Of a stretch of 64,000 nt of DNA, positions 33,338 to 43,110 are shown in pieces. The position numbers and the translations under genes were made by a program. Position 1 is the stretch's first letter, and each line of letters opens with the position of its first letter. Below the pieces are notes generated by a model. The model was not told the origin of the DNA. It saw only the letters and a program-made list of their open reading frames with translations, and searched no databases. The stretch is from Paenibacillus algicola (lineage in GTDB: Bacteria > Bacillota > Bacilli > Paenibacillales > Paenibacillaceae). The stretch is from the NCBI RefSeq assembly GCF_005577435.1, contig NZ_CP040396.1, positions 1,546,501 to 1,610,500 on the forward strand. Reading direction: 5' to 3'.

Positions 33338-34411
33338 ATGGATCGGAGCAATGGGATGAACTATGCCCCTTCGGGCAAGCCCAAGCCGGTGGTAAAGCCG
33401 GGTGAATTCGTATTTGGAGCTATGTCGCTGGATCACGGGCATATTTATGGGATGTGTAACGGTCTTGTCGAGGCCGGCGCTGTACTGAAATGGGTGTATG
33501 ATCCCGATCCTGCCAAGGTAGAGGCCTTTTGCAAGGCGTATCCTCAGGTGTCGGTGGCGTCCTCTGCGATGGAAATCCTGCAGGACAAGGAGGTGCAGCT
33601 GGTTGCAGCGGCAGCGATTCCATCCCTTCGCTGTGAGCTTGGCCTGCAGGTGATGTCCCACGGAAAGGACTACTTTACGGACAAAACGCCGTTCACCTCC
33701 CTGGAGCAGGTGGAAGCGGCAAGAATCAAGGCGGCGGAGACCGGACGAAAATATATGGTCTACTACAGTGAGCGGCTGCATGTAGAAAGTGCAATTCATG
33801 CAGGCCATCTCATTCAGGACGGCGCCATCGGGCGGGTCATTCAAGTCATGGGGACAGGACCGCACCGGCTGGATGCAGGAAACCGTCCGGACTGGTTTTT
33901 CAAGCGGGCACAGTATGGCGGCATTTTATGCGATATTGGCTCCCATCAGATCGAGCAGTTTCTGTTCTTTGCCGGCTGCAAGAATGCAGAGGTTGTCAGC
34001 AGCAAGGTGGCGAATTATGGACACCCGGAATATCCGGAGCTGGAGGATTTCGGGGATGCAACCCTCATCGGAGACAACGGGGCAACGAACTATTTCCGGG
34101 TAGACTGGTTTACGCCGAACGGGCTGGGTACCTGGGGAGATGGCAGAACGATCATTCTCGGGACCGAAGGGTATATTGAGCTTCGTAAATATATTGACAT
34201 TGCCCGCAGTTCCCAAGGCGATCATCTCTATCTTGTCAATGGAACCGGAGAGCATCATCTGGAGCTGAGTGGCAAGGTCGGGTATCCTTTTTTCGGGGAG
34301 CTGATTCTGGATTGCCTGGAGCGCACGGAGAAGGCGATGACGCAGGAGCATGCACTTAAAGCCGGGGAGCTCTGTGTTATCGCCCAGCAGCAGGCGGTTC
34401 GTATTCCTTAG
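33338..34411 (+). CDS. Second Gfo/Idh/MocA-family oxidoreductase (divergent)
   Basis: A 357-residue protein of the same superfamily as the preceding gene but clearly divergent. The Rossmann region begins only after 25 extra residues, and the glycine motif is replaced by GAMSLDHGHIYGMCNG. The usual EKP motif reads DKTPFTS, so the lysine is kept in a different context. GGILCDIGSHQIEQFLFFAG supplies the catalytic His region. AAAGGAGGATG precedes the start. A reduced-cofactor-retaining or isomerising role in the same pathway is plausible. It is the last enzyme of the cassette. Confidence 0.88.
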   Translation: MDRSNGMNYAPSGKPKPVVKPGEFVFGAMSLDHGHIYGMCNGLVEAGAVLKWVYDPDPAKVEAFCKAYPQVSVASSAMEILQDKEVQLVAAAAIPSLRCELGLQVMSHGKDYFTDKTPFTSLEQVEAARIKAAETGRKYMVYYSERLHVESAIHAGHLIQDGAIGRVIQVMGTGPHRLDAGNRPDWFFKRAQYGGILCDIGSHQIEQFLFFAGCKNAEVVSSKVANYGHPEYPELEDFGDATLIGDNGATNYFRVDWFTPNGLGTWGDGRTIILGTEGYIELRKYIDIARSSQGDHLYLVNGTGEHHLELSGKVGYPFFGELILDCLERTEKAMTQEHALKAGELCVIAQQQAVRIP

Positions 34412-34464
34412 CGCTTTCGTTTATAATGTAAGGAATCCATGGTGCGTAAAGGGGCAGAAGCTTT

Positions 34465-35337
34465 ATGAAAGCGGGATTCCAGATTCACGGTGAGCCTGCC
34501 CGGCAGGGGCAGCCCTATGAATTTACATACATGAACGATCGCCGCATTCCAAGCGGTATATTCCACTCTCACACTAAATATGAAATGTTTTATTTTCATG
34601 AGGGAGCCTGCACGTATCTGATCGGGGACCGGTTCTATGCGCTGAAGCCAGGTGACCTGCTGCTCATGAACGGTCTGACGCTGCATTGTCCTCACCTTGA
34701 GAAGGGTGATCAATATGTCCGTAGCATCATTCATTTTGAACCGGACATTCTGGATCAGTGGCTGAGCAAGGAGCTGTCCTCTGCTGCATTGCGGCCGTTT
34801 CAGCAGCTCAGTAATTATCGGCTGAGACTTGCAGGGGCAGAGCGGGAGGAATTCGAGGTTCTGCTGAAGGAAATGCAGCGTCTTTCCTGTCTGGAAGGAG
34901 CGTGGGCTGCAGATCGGAAGGGACTGCGCCTTGCGGAGCTGCTTCTGTTCGTGGCCGAGCTCTGTACGGAAACGGTGGTGGAGCAGGCTTCTCACTCCGA
35001 GAAGGAGCGGCATGTCCAGCATGTGATCACGTTTGTAGAGCAGCATTATGATGAACCGCTTACCTTGGACGAGATCGCCAGGGCAGTTCACCTTTCCAAG
35101 CCGTATCTGTCTGCCATCTTTAAAGAGGTGACGGGGACAACGGTACTGAAATATGTGTACAGCCGGCGCATTAACCAGGCCAAGATCCTGCTGTGGCTGC
35201 ATCCGGACATGACCGTCACGGAGGCGGGACGGGCGGCAGGCTTTAACCATCTGGCCCATTTCAGCCGCATGTTCAAGGAAATGGTAGGCGCCAGCCCGGA
35301 AGAGTATCGCAGCAGCCGCATTTCTACATTGACTTAG
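34465..35337 (+). CDS. AraC-family regulator of the sugar cassette
   Basis: A 290-residue regulator. The N-terminal cupin is seen in HSHTKYEMFYFHEGACTYLIG and ALKPGDLLLMNG. The C-terminal AraC domain has LDEIARAVHLSKPYLSAIFKEVTG, and then AGRAAGFNHLAHFSRMFKEMVG followed by SPEEYR. It follows the second oxidoreductase on the same strand by 53 bases and presumably activates the cassette in response to its sugar. The end of the gene contains the -35 element of the leuS promoter, so its last codons serve two purposes. Confidence 0.9.
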   Translation: MKAGFQIHGEPARQGQPYEFTYMNDRRIPSGIFHSHTKYEMFYFHEGACTYLIGDRFYALKPGDLLLMNGLTLHCPHLEKGDQYVRSIIHFEPDILDQWLSKELSSAALRPFQQLSNYRLRLAGAEREEFEVLLKEMQRLSCLEGAWAADRKGLRLAELLLFVAELCTETVVEQASHSEKERHVQHVITFVEQHYDEPLTLDEIARAVHLSKPYLSAIFKEVTGTTVLKYVYSRRINQAKILLWLHPDMTVTEAGRAAGFNHLAHFSRMFKEMVGASPEEYRSSRISTLT

Positions 35338-35358
35338 CAGGGAATATTCGGTTATAAT
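35329..35358 (+). promoter_or_regulatory. Promoter of leuS
   Basis: TTGACT (35329-35334), inside the last codons of the AraC gene, and a perfect TATAAT (35353-35358) are 18 bases apart. The T-box leader follows. Confidence 0.75.
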
Positions 35359-35384
35359 ATCGACATTCAATTTAAAAAAAGCAA

Positions 35385-35645
35385 TGCGATGATGAGGACT
35401 ATCATTTCATCCCTGTCACTCAGAGAGCCGGCGTCAGGTGCAAGCCGGTTGACAGCAGAAGTGAACTCACCTCGGAGTAACGGTGACTATTCGGCGTAAG
35501 CTAGCCGATAATTATCGTCGTCTCACCTGCGTTAGAGGTGCAAAGTGAGTCTAAGGCAAAGCATGCCTTACACTAACTAGGGTGGTACCACGGGAAACAA
35601 CCTCTCGTCCCTAGCGTTATACGCTGGAGACGGGAGGTTTTTTTG
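35385..35645 (+). promoter_or_regulatory. Leucine-specific T-box leader of leuS
   Basis: The conserved T-box sequence AGGGTGGTACCACG is at 35579-35592 and is followed by the terminator AACCTCTCGTC...GACGGGAGGTT with seven T residues (about 35609-35645). In stem I the specifier position reads GAA-CTC-ACC, with the leucine codon CTC at 35466-35468. Uncharged tRNA-Leu should pair with CTC and with the T-box bulge, and so allow read-through into leuS. This fills the 364 bases between the AraC gene and leuS together with the promoter. Confidence 0.93.
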
Positions 35646-35701
35646 GCTACAATCCCTTGATCTCACAGGTTAGTGTGAACGTAGAGAAGGAGCTGGCAAA
35701 G

Positions 35702-38143
35702 ATGAGTGACAATCAACAGACGGGCCATGGCTATCAGCCCCAGGCGATCGAGCCGAAATGGCAGGAGTTCTGGGATCAGAACAAGACATTCAAGACGGAA
35801 GAGGATGACAGCAAGCCGAAGTTTTATGCGCTGGATATGTTCCCTTATCCTTCCGGCGCCGGGCTTCACGTAGGCCATCCGGAAGGATACACGGCAACAG
35901 ACATCGTTTCCCGCTTCAAGCGGATGCGCGGCTATAATGTGCTTCATCCCATGGGCTGGGACGCTTTTGGCCTCCCTGCAGAGCAGTATGCGATGGATAC
36001 AGGCAAGCACCCGCGTGATTTTACAATTGCGAATATTAACAATTTCCGCAGACAGATCAAATCTCTCGGCTTCTCCTACGATTGGGACCGCGAGATTAGC
36101 ACCACCGATCCGGAATACTATAAATGGACCCAGTGGATCTTTATTCAGCTGTACAAGAGAGGCCTTGCTTATGTAGCCGAGGTACCTGTGAACTGGTGTC
36201 CTGCACTCGGCACAGTATTGGCGAACGAAGAGGTCATTGATGGCAAGTCTGAGCGGGGAGGACATCCGGTCATCCGCAAGCCGATGCGGCAGTGGATTCT
36301 GAAGATTACGGATTACGCCGAGCGGCTGCTGGAGGATCTGGAGGAACTGGACTGGTCCGAGAGCATTAAGGATATGCAGCGTAACTGGATCGGTAAGTCC
36401 ACAGGTGCTGAGGTCGTGTTTGATATCGAAGGTCATGACCGGCAGCTGACTGTATTCACCACCCGTCCCGACACCTTGTTTGGAGCCAGCTACTGCGTCG
36501 TTGCTCCGGAGCATGAGATGGTGGAGGACATTACAACGGCAGCGCAGAAGGAAGCGGTCCGGCAATATCAGGAGCAGGCGGCTCACAAGAGCGACCTGGA
36601 GCGTACAGACCTTGCCAAAGACAAGAGCGGTGTGTTTACAGGCGCTTATGCGGTGAATCCCGCAAACGGGGCGCGCCTGCCGATCTGGATTGCAGATTAT
36701 GTGCTGGCAGGCTATGGCACCGGTGCCATTATGGCCGTTCCGGGACATGACAGCCGTGACTGGGAATTTGCGAAGAAATTTGGCCTGGATATTATCGAGG
36801 TTGTAAAGGGCGGTAACGTGGAGGAGGAAGCTTACACCGGAGCGGGCGAGCATACCAATTCCGAGTTCCTGAATGGGCTCCAGAACGAAGAGGCTATTGA
36901 GAAAATGTCCGCCTGGCTGGAGGAGAACGGAAAGGGACGCAAGAAGATTACTTATCGTCTTCGCGACTGGCTGTTCAGCCGTCAGCGGTATTGGGGAGAG
37001 CCGATTCCGATTCTTCATCTGGAGGACGGATCAATGAAGACGGTGCCGGAGGACCAGCTGCCCCTGCTGCTGCCGGACGTCGATCAGATCAAGCCGTCAG
37101 GCACTGGAGAATCCCCGCTTGCTAACGTAACGGAGTGGGTAGAGACGGTAGACCCGGAGAGCGGCATGAAGGCCCGCCGGGAGACCAATACGATGCCGCA
37201 ATGGGCAGGCAGCAGCTGGTATTACCTGCGCTACATTGATCCGAACAACGACGATGAAATTTGCTCCAAGGAGAAGCAGAAGGCCTGGCTGCCGGTCGAT
37301 TTGTACATCGGCGGGGTAGAGCATGCGGTGCTTCACCTGCTGTATGCCCGTTTCTGGCACAAGGTGCTGTATGATCTGGGTGTTGTAGACACGAAGGAGC
37401 CTTTCCAGAAGCTGGTCAATCAAGGTATGATTCTTGGCACGAACAACGAGAAGATGAGCAAATCACGCGGCAACGTCATCAACCCTGATGACATTGTCAA
37501 CGAGTACGGAGCGGACACGCTGCGTGTATATGAGATGTTCATGGGACCCTTGGAGGCTACGAAGCCTTGGAATACGAACGGCGCCGAAGGCATTCATCGT
37601 TTCCTCTCCCGTGTCTGGCGCTTGTTTGTCGGAGAGAATGGCGAGCTGAGCACCAAGCTGGTGGACGGTGAAGGGTCGGATGAGTTCAAGCGGAGCTGGC
37701 ACAAGACGGTCAAGAAGGTGACCGAGGACTTTGAGCACCTTCGCTTTAATACCGCGGTCAGCCAGCTGATGATCTTCATCAATGAAGGCTACAAGACGGA
37801 AGAGCTGCCCCGTAAAGCGATGGAAGGCTTCGTGAAGCTGCTGTCTCCGCTGGCGCCGCATTTGGCAGAGGAGCTGTGGAGCCGTCTGGGATATGCCGGC
37901 ACGATCACTTACGAGCCTTGGCCGGAGTATGATGAGGCCTTTACGGTAGATGCGGAAGTAGAAATTGTAGTGCAAGTGAATGGCAAAATCGTGGATCGTG
38001 CCAGAATATCCAAGGATTTGGATCAGGACGCCATGAAAGAACATAGCCTCTCCCTTCCAAATGTCAAGCAGGCGCTGGAAGGAAAGAGTGTACGCAAGGT
38101 GATTGCCGTACCGGGCAAGCTGGTCAATATCGTGGCCGGTTAA
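35702..38143 (+). CDS. leuS: Leucyl-tRNA synthetase
   Basis: An 813-residue class Ia synthetase. The HIGH motif is [16 protein letters not shown] near residue 47. The editing (CP1) domain contains [15 protein letters not shown] and [16 protein letters not shown]. The KMSKS signature is [16 protein letters not shown]. The anticodon-binding and C-terminal domains are complete, ending in [18 protein letters not shown] 35702 has AGAAGGAG upstream and is preferred to an upstream in-frame start at 35657. Expression is controlled by the T-box. The last 20 bases overlap the 3' end of comER on the other strand. Confidence 0.97.
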   Translation: MSDNQQTGHGYQPQAIEPKWQEFWDQNKTFKTEEDDSKPKFYALDMFPYPSGAGLHVGHPEGYTATDIVSRFKRMRGYNVLHPMGWDAFGLPAEQYAMDTGKHPRDFTIANINNFRRQIKSLGFSYDWDREISTTDPEYYKWTQWIFIQLYKRGLAYVAEVPVNWCPALGTVLANEEVIDGKSERGGHPVIRKPMRQWILKITDYAERLLEDLEELDWSESIKDMQRNWIGKSTGAEVVFDIEGHDRQLTVFTTRPDTLFGASYCVVAPEHEMVEDITTAAQKEAVRQYQEQAAHKSDLERTDLAKDKSGVFTGAYAVNPANGARLPIWIADYVLAGYGTGAIMAVPGHDSRDWEFAKKFGLDIIEVVKGGNVEEEAYTGAGEHTNSEFLNGLQNEEAIEKMSAWLEENGKGRKKITYRLRDWLFSRQRYWGEPIPILHLEDGSMKTVPEDQLPLLLPDVDQIKPSGTGESPLANVTEWVETVDPESGMKARRETNTMPQWAGSSWYYLRYIDPNNDDEICSKEKQKAWLPVDLYIGGVEHAVLHLLYARFWHKVLYDLGVVDTKEPFQKLVNQGMILGTNNEKMSKSRGNVINPDDIVNEYGADTLRVYEMFMGPLEATKPWNTNGAEGIHRFLSRVWRLFVGENGELSTKLVDGEGSDEFKRSWHKTVKKVTEDFEHLRFNTAVSQLMIFINEGYKTEELPRKAMEGFVKLLSPLAPHLAEELWSRLGYAGTITYEPWPEYDEAFTVDAEVEIVVQVNGKIVDRARISKDLDQDAMKEHSLSLPNVKQALEGKSVRKVIAVPGKLVNIVAG

Positions 38144-38969
38144 GCGCGGTGCCGAATACCGTACCCAGCTTCTCCAGCTCTTCCTCATACTTGTCATGCG
38201 TCGTGGTGATGAGCTCATGGAAGAGGCCATCCAGCCGCTCCTCGAACAGGGACAGCGCCTGGGCGGTAATGCCTCCCGGGACAGCGATCCGCTTTTGAAG
38301 CTGCTCCGGGGTAAAGCCTTCCTCGGTCAGCAGCTTGCCGGTGCCTAGCAGCATCTCACCGGCAAGGCGGTTAAGAGAGGGACGGTCGGCTCCGGTCAGC
38401 TCGATGGCGGCGGTAATCCATTTTTCCAGAAAATAACCTAAAAAAGCAGGCCCGCAGCTGGAAAAATCGGATGTAATCCTTGTGTGCGATTCCAGTACCT
38501 GGATGGGCCTGCTAATACAAGACAGGAGGCTTTCCAAAAGCAGCCTGTCTTTTTCTTTGATTCTGGAGCCATACATGCACAGTGTGGCACCGCCGCCGGT
38601 CTGATTCGTCAGGCTGGGAATGATTTTGGCGATTTTGCAGGGCAGTGCAGACTCCAGATGAGAAATTTGGACCGGACTTGTAATGGAAACGATCATGTGC
38701 TCGGAGGCCAGGGCGTCCGCGATGTCATCAATCACCGTCTTGAACTCCCCCGGCTTTACACACAGAAACAGAAGCTGAACCTGCGAGGCGAGGTCACTAT
38801 TTCGTTCACACAGCCGGATTTCCGGATATTGCAGCAGCAGCTGCTTGGCTCTCTCCGGTGTACGAGTGCTGATGTAGACCTGCTCCGGCTGAAGGGCTCC
38901 ATAGCGGATGAGGGAGGTAATTAATAGACTGCCCATGCTTCCTGCCCCGATAAAACCGACTTTCAACAT
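38124..38969 (-). CDS. comER: Late competence protein ComER (pyrroline-5-carboxylate reductase-like)
   Basis: A 281-residue protein of the ProC superfamily. The Rossmann motif is [17 protein letters not shown], and the C-terminal domain has [21 protein letters not shown] and [14 protein letters not shown]. As in Bacillus subtilis, it is encoded opposite to and just upstream of comEA. Its role is unclear: comER is not needed for competence in B. subtilis. The family resemblance is to proline biosynthesis enzymes. The gene ends inside leuS by 20 bases (convergent overlap), so the two mRNAs share complementary 3' ends. Confidence 0.88.
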   Translation of the reverse strand: MLKVGFIGAGSMGSLLITSLIRYGALQPEQVYISTRTPERAKQLLLQYPEIRLCERNSDLASQVQLLFLCVKPGEFKTVIDDIADALASEHMIVSITSPVQISHLESALPCKIAKIIPSLTNQTGGGATLCMYGSRIKEKDRLLLESLLSCISRPIQVLESHTRITSDFSSCGPAFLGYFLEKWITAAIELTGADRPSLNRLAGEMLLGTGKLLTEEGFTPEQLQKRIAVPGGITAQALSLFEERLDGLFHELITTTHDKYEEELEKLGTVFGTALNRPRY

Positions 38970-38995
38970 ATGGATTTCCCTCCTTTCACGTCATT

Positions 38996-39013
38996 ACAGC
39001 ACAGAAGTGCTGT
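38996..39013. promoter_or_regulatory. Inverted repeat in the comER-comEA divergent intergenic region
   Basis: ACAGCAC and GTGCTGT flank AGAA, a perfect 7-4-7 inverted repeat positioned between two divergent start codons. It may be an operator; no ComK box was recognised here. Confidence 0.4.
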
Positions 39014-39089
39014 GTATTACAGATAACGTATGCAGAGCCAGGGTTGGACCATGCCGATAAATTGATGAAGTTCAGAAAGGAATGAAGAA

Positions 39090-39617
39090 ATGAGAAAGAG
39101 CCACATGGCTGCAAGTGTCATCCTTACGCTCCTGGGCTGCGGTTTGATTCTGTACGGCGGGGAAGGGGATGCGGTACCGGAAGGCTGGAAGCCGCTGAAT
39201 GATCAGGTGCAGGAGGTCCTGGAGGCTTCTGCCCCCGCTCCATCCGGCGCTGAGAAGCATGAGGAACCGGCTGCCCTTACACTCAAGCAGGAATCCGCTG
39301 GGAACAGCTCCCCGGCAGAGGTGTCAGGCGGGAAGGCGCAGCCGACTGCGGGAAATGTTGAGGCCAGCATAGAGGTGAAGCCATCTCAGGAGCCGGAAGC
39401 AGCCCGTTCAGGAGATGCTGCAGCCGGCAAAATCAACATTAACACGGCGGATCTGAACGCCTTAATGGAGCTTCCGGGCATCGGGGAGGCGAAGGGGCAG
39501 GCGATCATCGATTATCGCAGCTCAAATGGACCCTTCAAAAGTGCAGCCGAGTTGATGGAGGTCAAGGGCATCGGGCCCAAAATGCTGGAGAAAATGCAGT
39601 CTTACATCACGCTTTAA
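39090..39617 (+). CDS. comEA: Competence DNA receptor ComEA
   Basis: A 175-residue protein anchored by an N-terminal membrane segment (AASVILTLLGCGLILYGG), with a long Pro/Glu/Ala-rich spacer that would span the wall zone. The C-terminal 60 residues (KININTADLNALMELPGIGEA and MEVKGIGPKMLEKM) are a pair of helix-hairpin-helix motifs that bind double-stranded DNA non-specifically. The length is slightly shorter than in B. subtilis. comEB and comEC follow. It captures DNA and passes it to ComEC. Confidence 0.93.
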   Translation: MRKSHMAASVILTLLGCGLILYGGEGDAVPEGWKPLNDQVQEVLEASAPAPSGAEKHEEPAALTLKQESAGNSSPAEVSGGKAQPTAGNVEASIEVKPSQEPEAARSGDAAAGKININTADLNALMELPGIGEAKGQAIIDYRSSNGPFKSAAELMEVKGIGPKMLEKMQSYITL

Positions 39618-39670
39618 CCCTGTGCTACAATAAAATCAACTTTAATATATAGAGACAGGTGAGCATACAG

Positions 39671-40189
39671 ATGAGCCAGGATCGTCGTAAAGACTGGGAT
39701 ACGTATTTTATGGATATTGCATTTATGGTCTCCACCCGCTCTCAGTGCCATCGAAGGCATGTCGGAGCGGTGCTGGTCCAGGGGAAGAAGCTGCTGGGAA
39801 CCGCCTATAACGGCGCCCCGATGGGCGTGCCGGACTGCTCGGAGGCGGGCTGCATGATTGTAGAGGATTATGAGCTGGTTACTGCTGCCGGTAAAGAGGA
39901 GATGGTGAAGAAGCAGCGATGTATCCGCACCATCCATGCTGAACAGAATCTGCTGCTGTTTACAGACCGGATTGACCGCGAGGGCAGCACGGTGTATGTG
40001 ACGGACGAGCCGTGCTGGACGTGTGCCAATATGCTGGCAAACAGCGGAATTACCGAAGTGGTCTTTCACCGGGCTTATCCGAAGGACAGCCTAAAGGTCA
40101 GTGTTATGATGGCACAAAAAGGCATTCAGTTCCGTCTGCTGGAGGATTACCAGCCGCCGCAGGAGACGCTGATGACGATTCAGAATTAA
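39671..40189 (+). CDS. comEB: dCMP deaminase family protein ComEB
   Basis: A 172-residue zinc-dependent deaminase. The catalytic motifs are CIRTIHAEQNLLL (His and catalytic Glu) and DEPCWTCANML (PCxxC zinc ligands). An additional Cys/His set (SQCHRRH and CSEAGC) fits the second zinc site of dCMP deaminases. ATG 39671 lies behind AGACAGGTGAG. It converts dCMP to dUMP for thymidylate synthesis; in B. subtilis its place in the comE operon is not matched by a clear role in DNA uptake. A terminator-like hairpin separates it from comEC. Confidence 0.95.
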   Translation: MSQDRRKDWDTYFMDIAFMVSTRSQCHRRHVGAVLVQGKKLLGTAYNGAPMGVPDCSEAGCMIVEDYELVTAAGKEEMVKKQRCIRTIHAEQNLLLFTDRIDREGSTVYVTDEPCWTCANMLANSGITEVVFHRAYPKDSLKVSVMMAQKGIQFRLLEDYQPPQETLMTIQN

Positions 40190-40254
40190 CATCTATAAAG
40201 CGCTTCGGGAGCAGATGAACTGCGCCTGGCGCTGACATACAATCTCTGCAAAGG

Positions 40255-40291
40255 AAGAACCTTTGGCTCAAGCTGCCAAGGGTTCTTTTTT
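40255..40291 (+). terminator. Terminator-like hairpin between comEB and comEC
   Basis: AAGAACC-TTTGGC pairs with GCCAA-GGGTTCTT and is followed by a T run, 26 bases before the comEC start codon. It should reduce transcription into comEC. Confidence 0.7.
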
Positions 40292-40316
40292 AATGACGCT
40301 GAAAGGAGGTGCGCTT

Positions 40317-42992
40317 ATGCTGCAGCGCCCTTTGCTGTGGTTTGCCATTTGCTGGGTAGCCGGCAGCAGCTGTGCTGCGATGTCTGCAGGTATGCAGCAG
40401 GTCATGATTCTCGGGGGTCTGGCCATGCTGCTTGTCATTCCCGTGCTGTTCGGTCAATCCTCTGTGATCTTGAGCGGCATTCTGCTGCTGAGTATAGTGC
40501 TGTCTGCCGCGAGCTGGGAGTGGAATGACAGCCGCAACATAAGCGGGCTGGATCCCTTGCTTACATACAGCGCTTCTGAGGAAGACGGTGCACTCATTCC
40601 GGCGTCTGCTTCTTTAAGCGGTAAAGTGCTCACTCCAGTGGAGATTGACGGGGACCGGGCCCGGTTTACGCTGCGGCTAGAACGGCTGGATACGCATACC
40701 TCACTGCAAGAGAAGGTGAGTGTGCAGGTGAAGCTGGTCTCGGAGGAGGAGCAGGACATTGCTGCGTCCTGGCGGCGCGGTGATTCCTTGAGCTTTACCG
40801 GGAGTCTGGAGAAGCCGGGAGCAGCCCGGAACTTTGGAGGCTTTGATTACCGGCAGTATCTGTACTATCAGGAAATCCACTGGATCGTTAAAGCGGAAGG
40901 AGCGGCGGCTTTCGATGTCCAGCTGCTGAGCGGCTGGTCTCTCGACTGGGTGCTGCGGGGGAATAACGAGATCAGAGCTTATCTCGGGCAGCATATCGAT
41001 TCCCTTTTCGGATCTTTTCACGGCGGTTATATGAAGGGGCTCATCATTGGGGAGCGGGGCGATCTGGATCCGGATACATTCGCGGAATTTTCCCGGCTGG
41101 GCCTGACCCATATCCTGGCGATCTCGGGAATGCACGTGGCGGTATTTGCAGGCTGTCTGCTGTTCCTGTTCTCCAGGCTTTCCATGACGAGGGAGGCTTC
41201 CCTGAATGCTATCATTCTAGCACTGCCGCTCTACGTCCTGCTCACGGGAGCAAGTCCCTCCGTAGTGCGGGCAGGGATGATGGGGATGATTGGCTTTTAT
41301 GCCGCGCGAAAAAAAATACTGAAGGACGGCCTGCACATTCTCAGTGCTGCCGCGCTGATCATGCTGTGGTACAATCCGTACTTCCTGATGAACATCAGCT
41401 TTCAGCTGTCCTTTCTGGTCACGGCCGGCTTGATACTATTCGTGCCCCGGCTCATGCCGCTCCTGTCCTGGCTGCCCAAATGGCTGGCAGGCGCAGCTGC
41501 GGTCACAACCGCGGCGCAGCTCATTTCTTTTCCGCTGACGATTTACTATTTCAATCAGTTTTCCCTGCTGTCCCTGCCGGCCAATTTGCTTCTGGTCCCT
41601 GTGATCAGTCTTGTTGTACTTCCTGCCGGGATGATATGCGTGCTGCTGGGGCTGCTGTGGAGCCGCGGTGGGGAATGGCTGGCTTCCTGGATCAAGCTGC
41701 TGAATGGCATCACCTTCAAGATCGTTGAAGCATTGAACGAGTCTCTGCTCTTTCAGACGATCTGGCCATCTCCGACGCTAGGCTGGATCATGGCTTATTA
41801 TGTACTGCTGTTTCTGCTGCTTCAGCTTGCCAATAAGCTCAAAAAAAATCCCCGCTCCCTGCTTCAACAGGATGAAACCGTGCCGCTGGCGGGAATTTCT
41901 CCTCGTTATGAAGCTGTTGAAGCGAAAGCATCGGGGTCCAGCTCTTGGGCTGTGCATCCTATCATCCAATCTGTGGCGATGGTCCTGCGGAGGCGGGGGT
42001 GGTATAGGCTGGCGCTGACACTGGAGGCCGCGGCTGTTCCGGCGCTACTCTCAGTCAGCGCGGCCTGGCTCGTGCTGCTATACTGCGGGTATCAGGGGCC
42101 GTCGCAGCAAGGTGTGGGGATGGTGCGCTTTCTGGACGTCGGACAGGGAGACTGCATGCTTATTCGTACGCCGCAGGGAAAATACATTTTGGTAGACGGC
42201 GGCGGCACGATCAGCTTCGGACAGAAGGAGACCTGGAAAATTCGCAAGGACCCCTTTGAGGTCGGGAGCAAGGTTGTTGTGCCGCTGCTCAAGAAGGAAG
42301 GGGTTCAGGCGCTGGATATGGTCATTCTTACTCACAATGATCAGGATCATGCCGGCGGTCTGCAGGCGGTGCTGGAGAACATTCCGGTCAAATCCTTCTG
42401 GTTCAACGGGACCTTCTCGCATTCACCCAATGAAGCTGCGCTGCTAGGAACAGCGGTAGCCCGCGGCATTCCGATATTAAAGGTTCGGGATACCGAAGTG
42501 CAGCTGGATCGTGATACGAGGATCCAGTTTCTGAATCCTGCAGCAGACGGGATGGAGGAGAAGCTGAAGCAGGTCAAGGATCAAAACCACCATTCAGTGG
42601 TATTTGTCATGGACATGAACGGGGCGCGCTTTTTGTTTACCGGTGATGCGGATGAGGCAGCGGAGCTGGCGATGCTGGATCGAGAGGGATGGCTGCAGGA
42701 TGACAGCAATAAGCCTGTGAAGGTGGATGTGCTGAAAGCCGGGCATCATGGCAGCAAGACGTCAACCTCGTCAGCCTGGCTGAGTGCCTGGATGCCGCGT
42801 GCTGCTGTCGTTTCTGCCGGTGTGAACAACCGGTACAACCATCCGCATCCAGACGTTGTCAGCCGGCTGGCGCAGTTTCAGGCCGCGCTCTACCGGACGG
42901 ATCAGCAGGGAGAAATCCAGATGAGGATCAAGCGGGACGGAGCCATTCATGTAAGGACACGCCTGGCGCCAGAGGATTCAAGTGTCTGGTGA
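40317..42992 (+). CDS. comEC: DNA internalisation channel protein ComEC/Rec2
   Basis: An 891-residue membrane protein that carries single-stranded DNA through the membrane. The N-terminal third holds two membrane helices and an OB-like DUF4131 domain. The competence domain (about residues 225-520) has eight or more helices and the conserved GLTHILAISGMHVAVFAG and ASPSVVRAGMMG. The C-terminal metallo-beta-lactamase domain shows FLDVGQGDCMLIRTP, LTHNDQDHAGGL and KAGHHGSKTSTS, so the metal ligands needed for nuclease action appear intact. ATG 40317 lies behind AAAGGAGGTG; the longer frame begins inside a terminator hairpin. Confidence 0.94.
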   Translation: MLQRPLLWFAICWVAGSSCAAMSAGMQQVMILGGLAMLLVIPVLFGQSSVILSGILLLSIVLSAASWEWNDSRNISGLDPLLTYSASEEDGALIPASASLSGKVLTPVEIDGDRARFTLRLERLDTHTSLQEKVSVQVKLVSEEEQDIAASWRRGDSLSFTGSLEKPGAARNFGGFDYRQYLYYQEIHWIVKAEGAAAFDVQLLSGWSLDWVLRGNNEIRAYLGQHIDSLFGSFHGGYMKGLIIGERGDLDPDTFAEFSRLGLTHILAISGMHVAVFAGCLLFLFSRLSMTREASLNAIILALPLYVLLTGASPSVVRAGMMGMIGFYAARKKILKDGLHILSAAALIMLWYNPYFLMNISFQLSFLVTAGLILFVPRLMPLLSWLPKWLAGAAAVTTAAQLISFPLTIYYFNQFSLLSLPANLLLVPVISLVVLPAGMICVLLGLLWSRGGEWLASWIKLLNGITFKIVEALNESLLFQTIWPSPTLGWIMAYYVLLFLLLQLANKLKKNPRSLLQQDETVPLAGISPRYEAVEAKASGSSSWAVHPIIQSVAMVLRRRGWYRLALTLEAAAVPALLSVSAAWLVLLYCGYQGPSQQGVGMVRFLDVGQGDCMLIRTPQGKYILVDGGGTISFGQKETWKIRKDPFEVGSKVVVPLLKKEGVQALDMVILTHNDQDHAGGLQAVLENIPVKSFWFNGTFSHSPNEAALLGTAVARGIPILKVRDTEVQLDRDTRIQFLNPAADGMEEKLKQVKDQNHHSVVFVMDMNGARFLFTGDADEAAELAMLDREGWLQDDSNKPVKVDVLKAGHHGSKTSTSSAWLSAWMPRAAVVSAGVNNRYNHPHPDVVSRLAQFQAALYRTDQQGEIQMRIKRDGAIHVRTRLAPEDSSVW

Positions 42993-43053
42993 CGGACCTT
43001 ATTATTTTTGGTATAGTTAGATGATGTTTCCTCAAAAAAAACGCACAATATGC

Positions 43054-43082
43054 TGCAACAATTTGTAGAGAGGATACGTCTG
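43054..43082 (+). promoter_or_regulatory. ECF-type promoter, probably autoregulatory
   Basis: TGCAAC (43054-43059) and CGTCTG (43077-43082) are 17 bases apart. This matches the AAC / CGTC layout of promoters read by ECF sigma factors of the SigW/SigX/SigM group. The sigma gene begins 29 bases downstream. Confidence 0.55.
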
Positions 43083-43110
43083 TATTTATGCAGGGAGAGG
43101 GGGATCCACT

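Noticed and set aside
35663..37018. 451-codon open frame antisense to leuS
   Set aside because: It is a shadow of the synthetase gene with no motif and would run against the T-box transcript.
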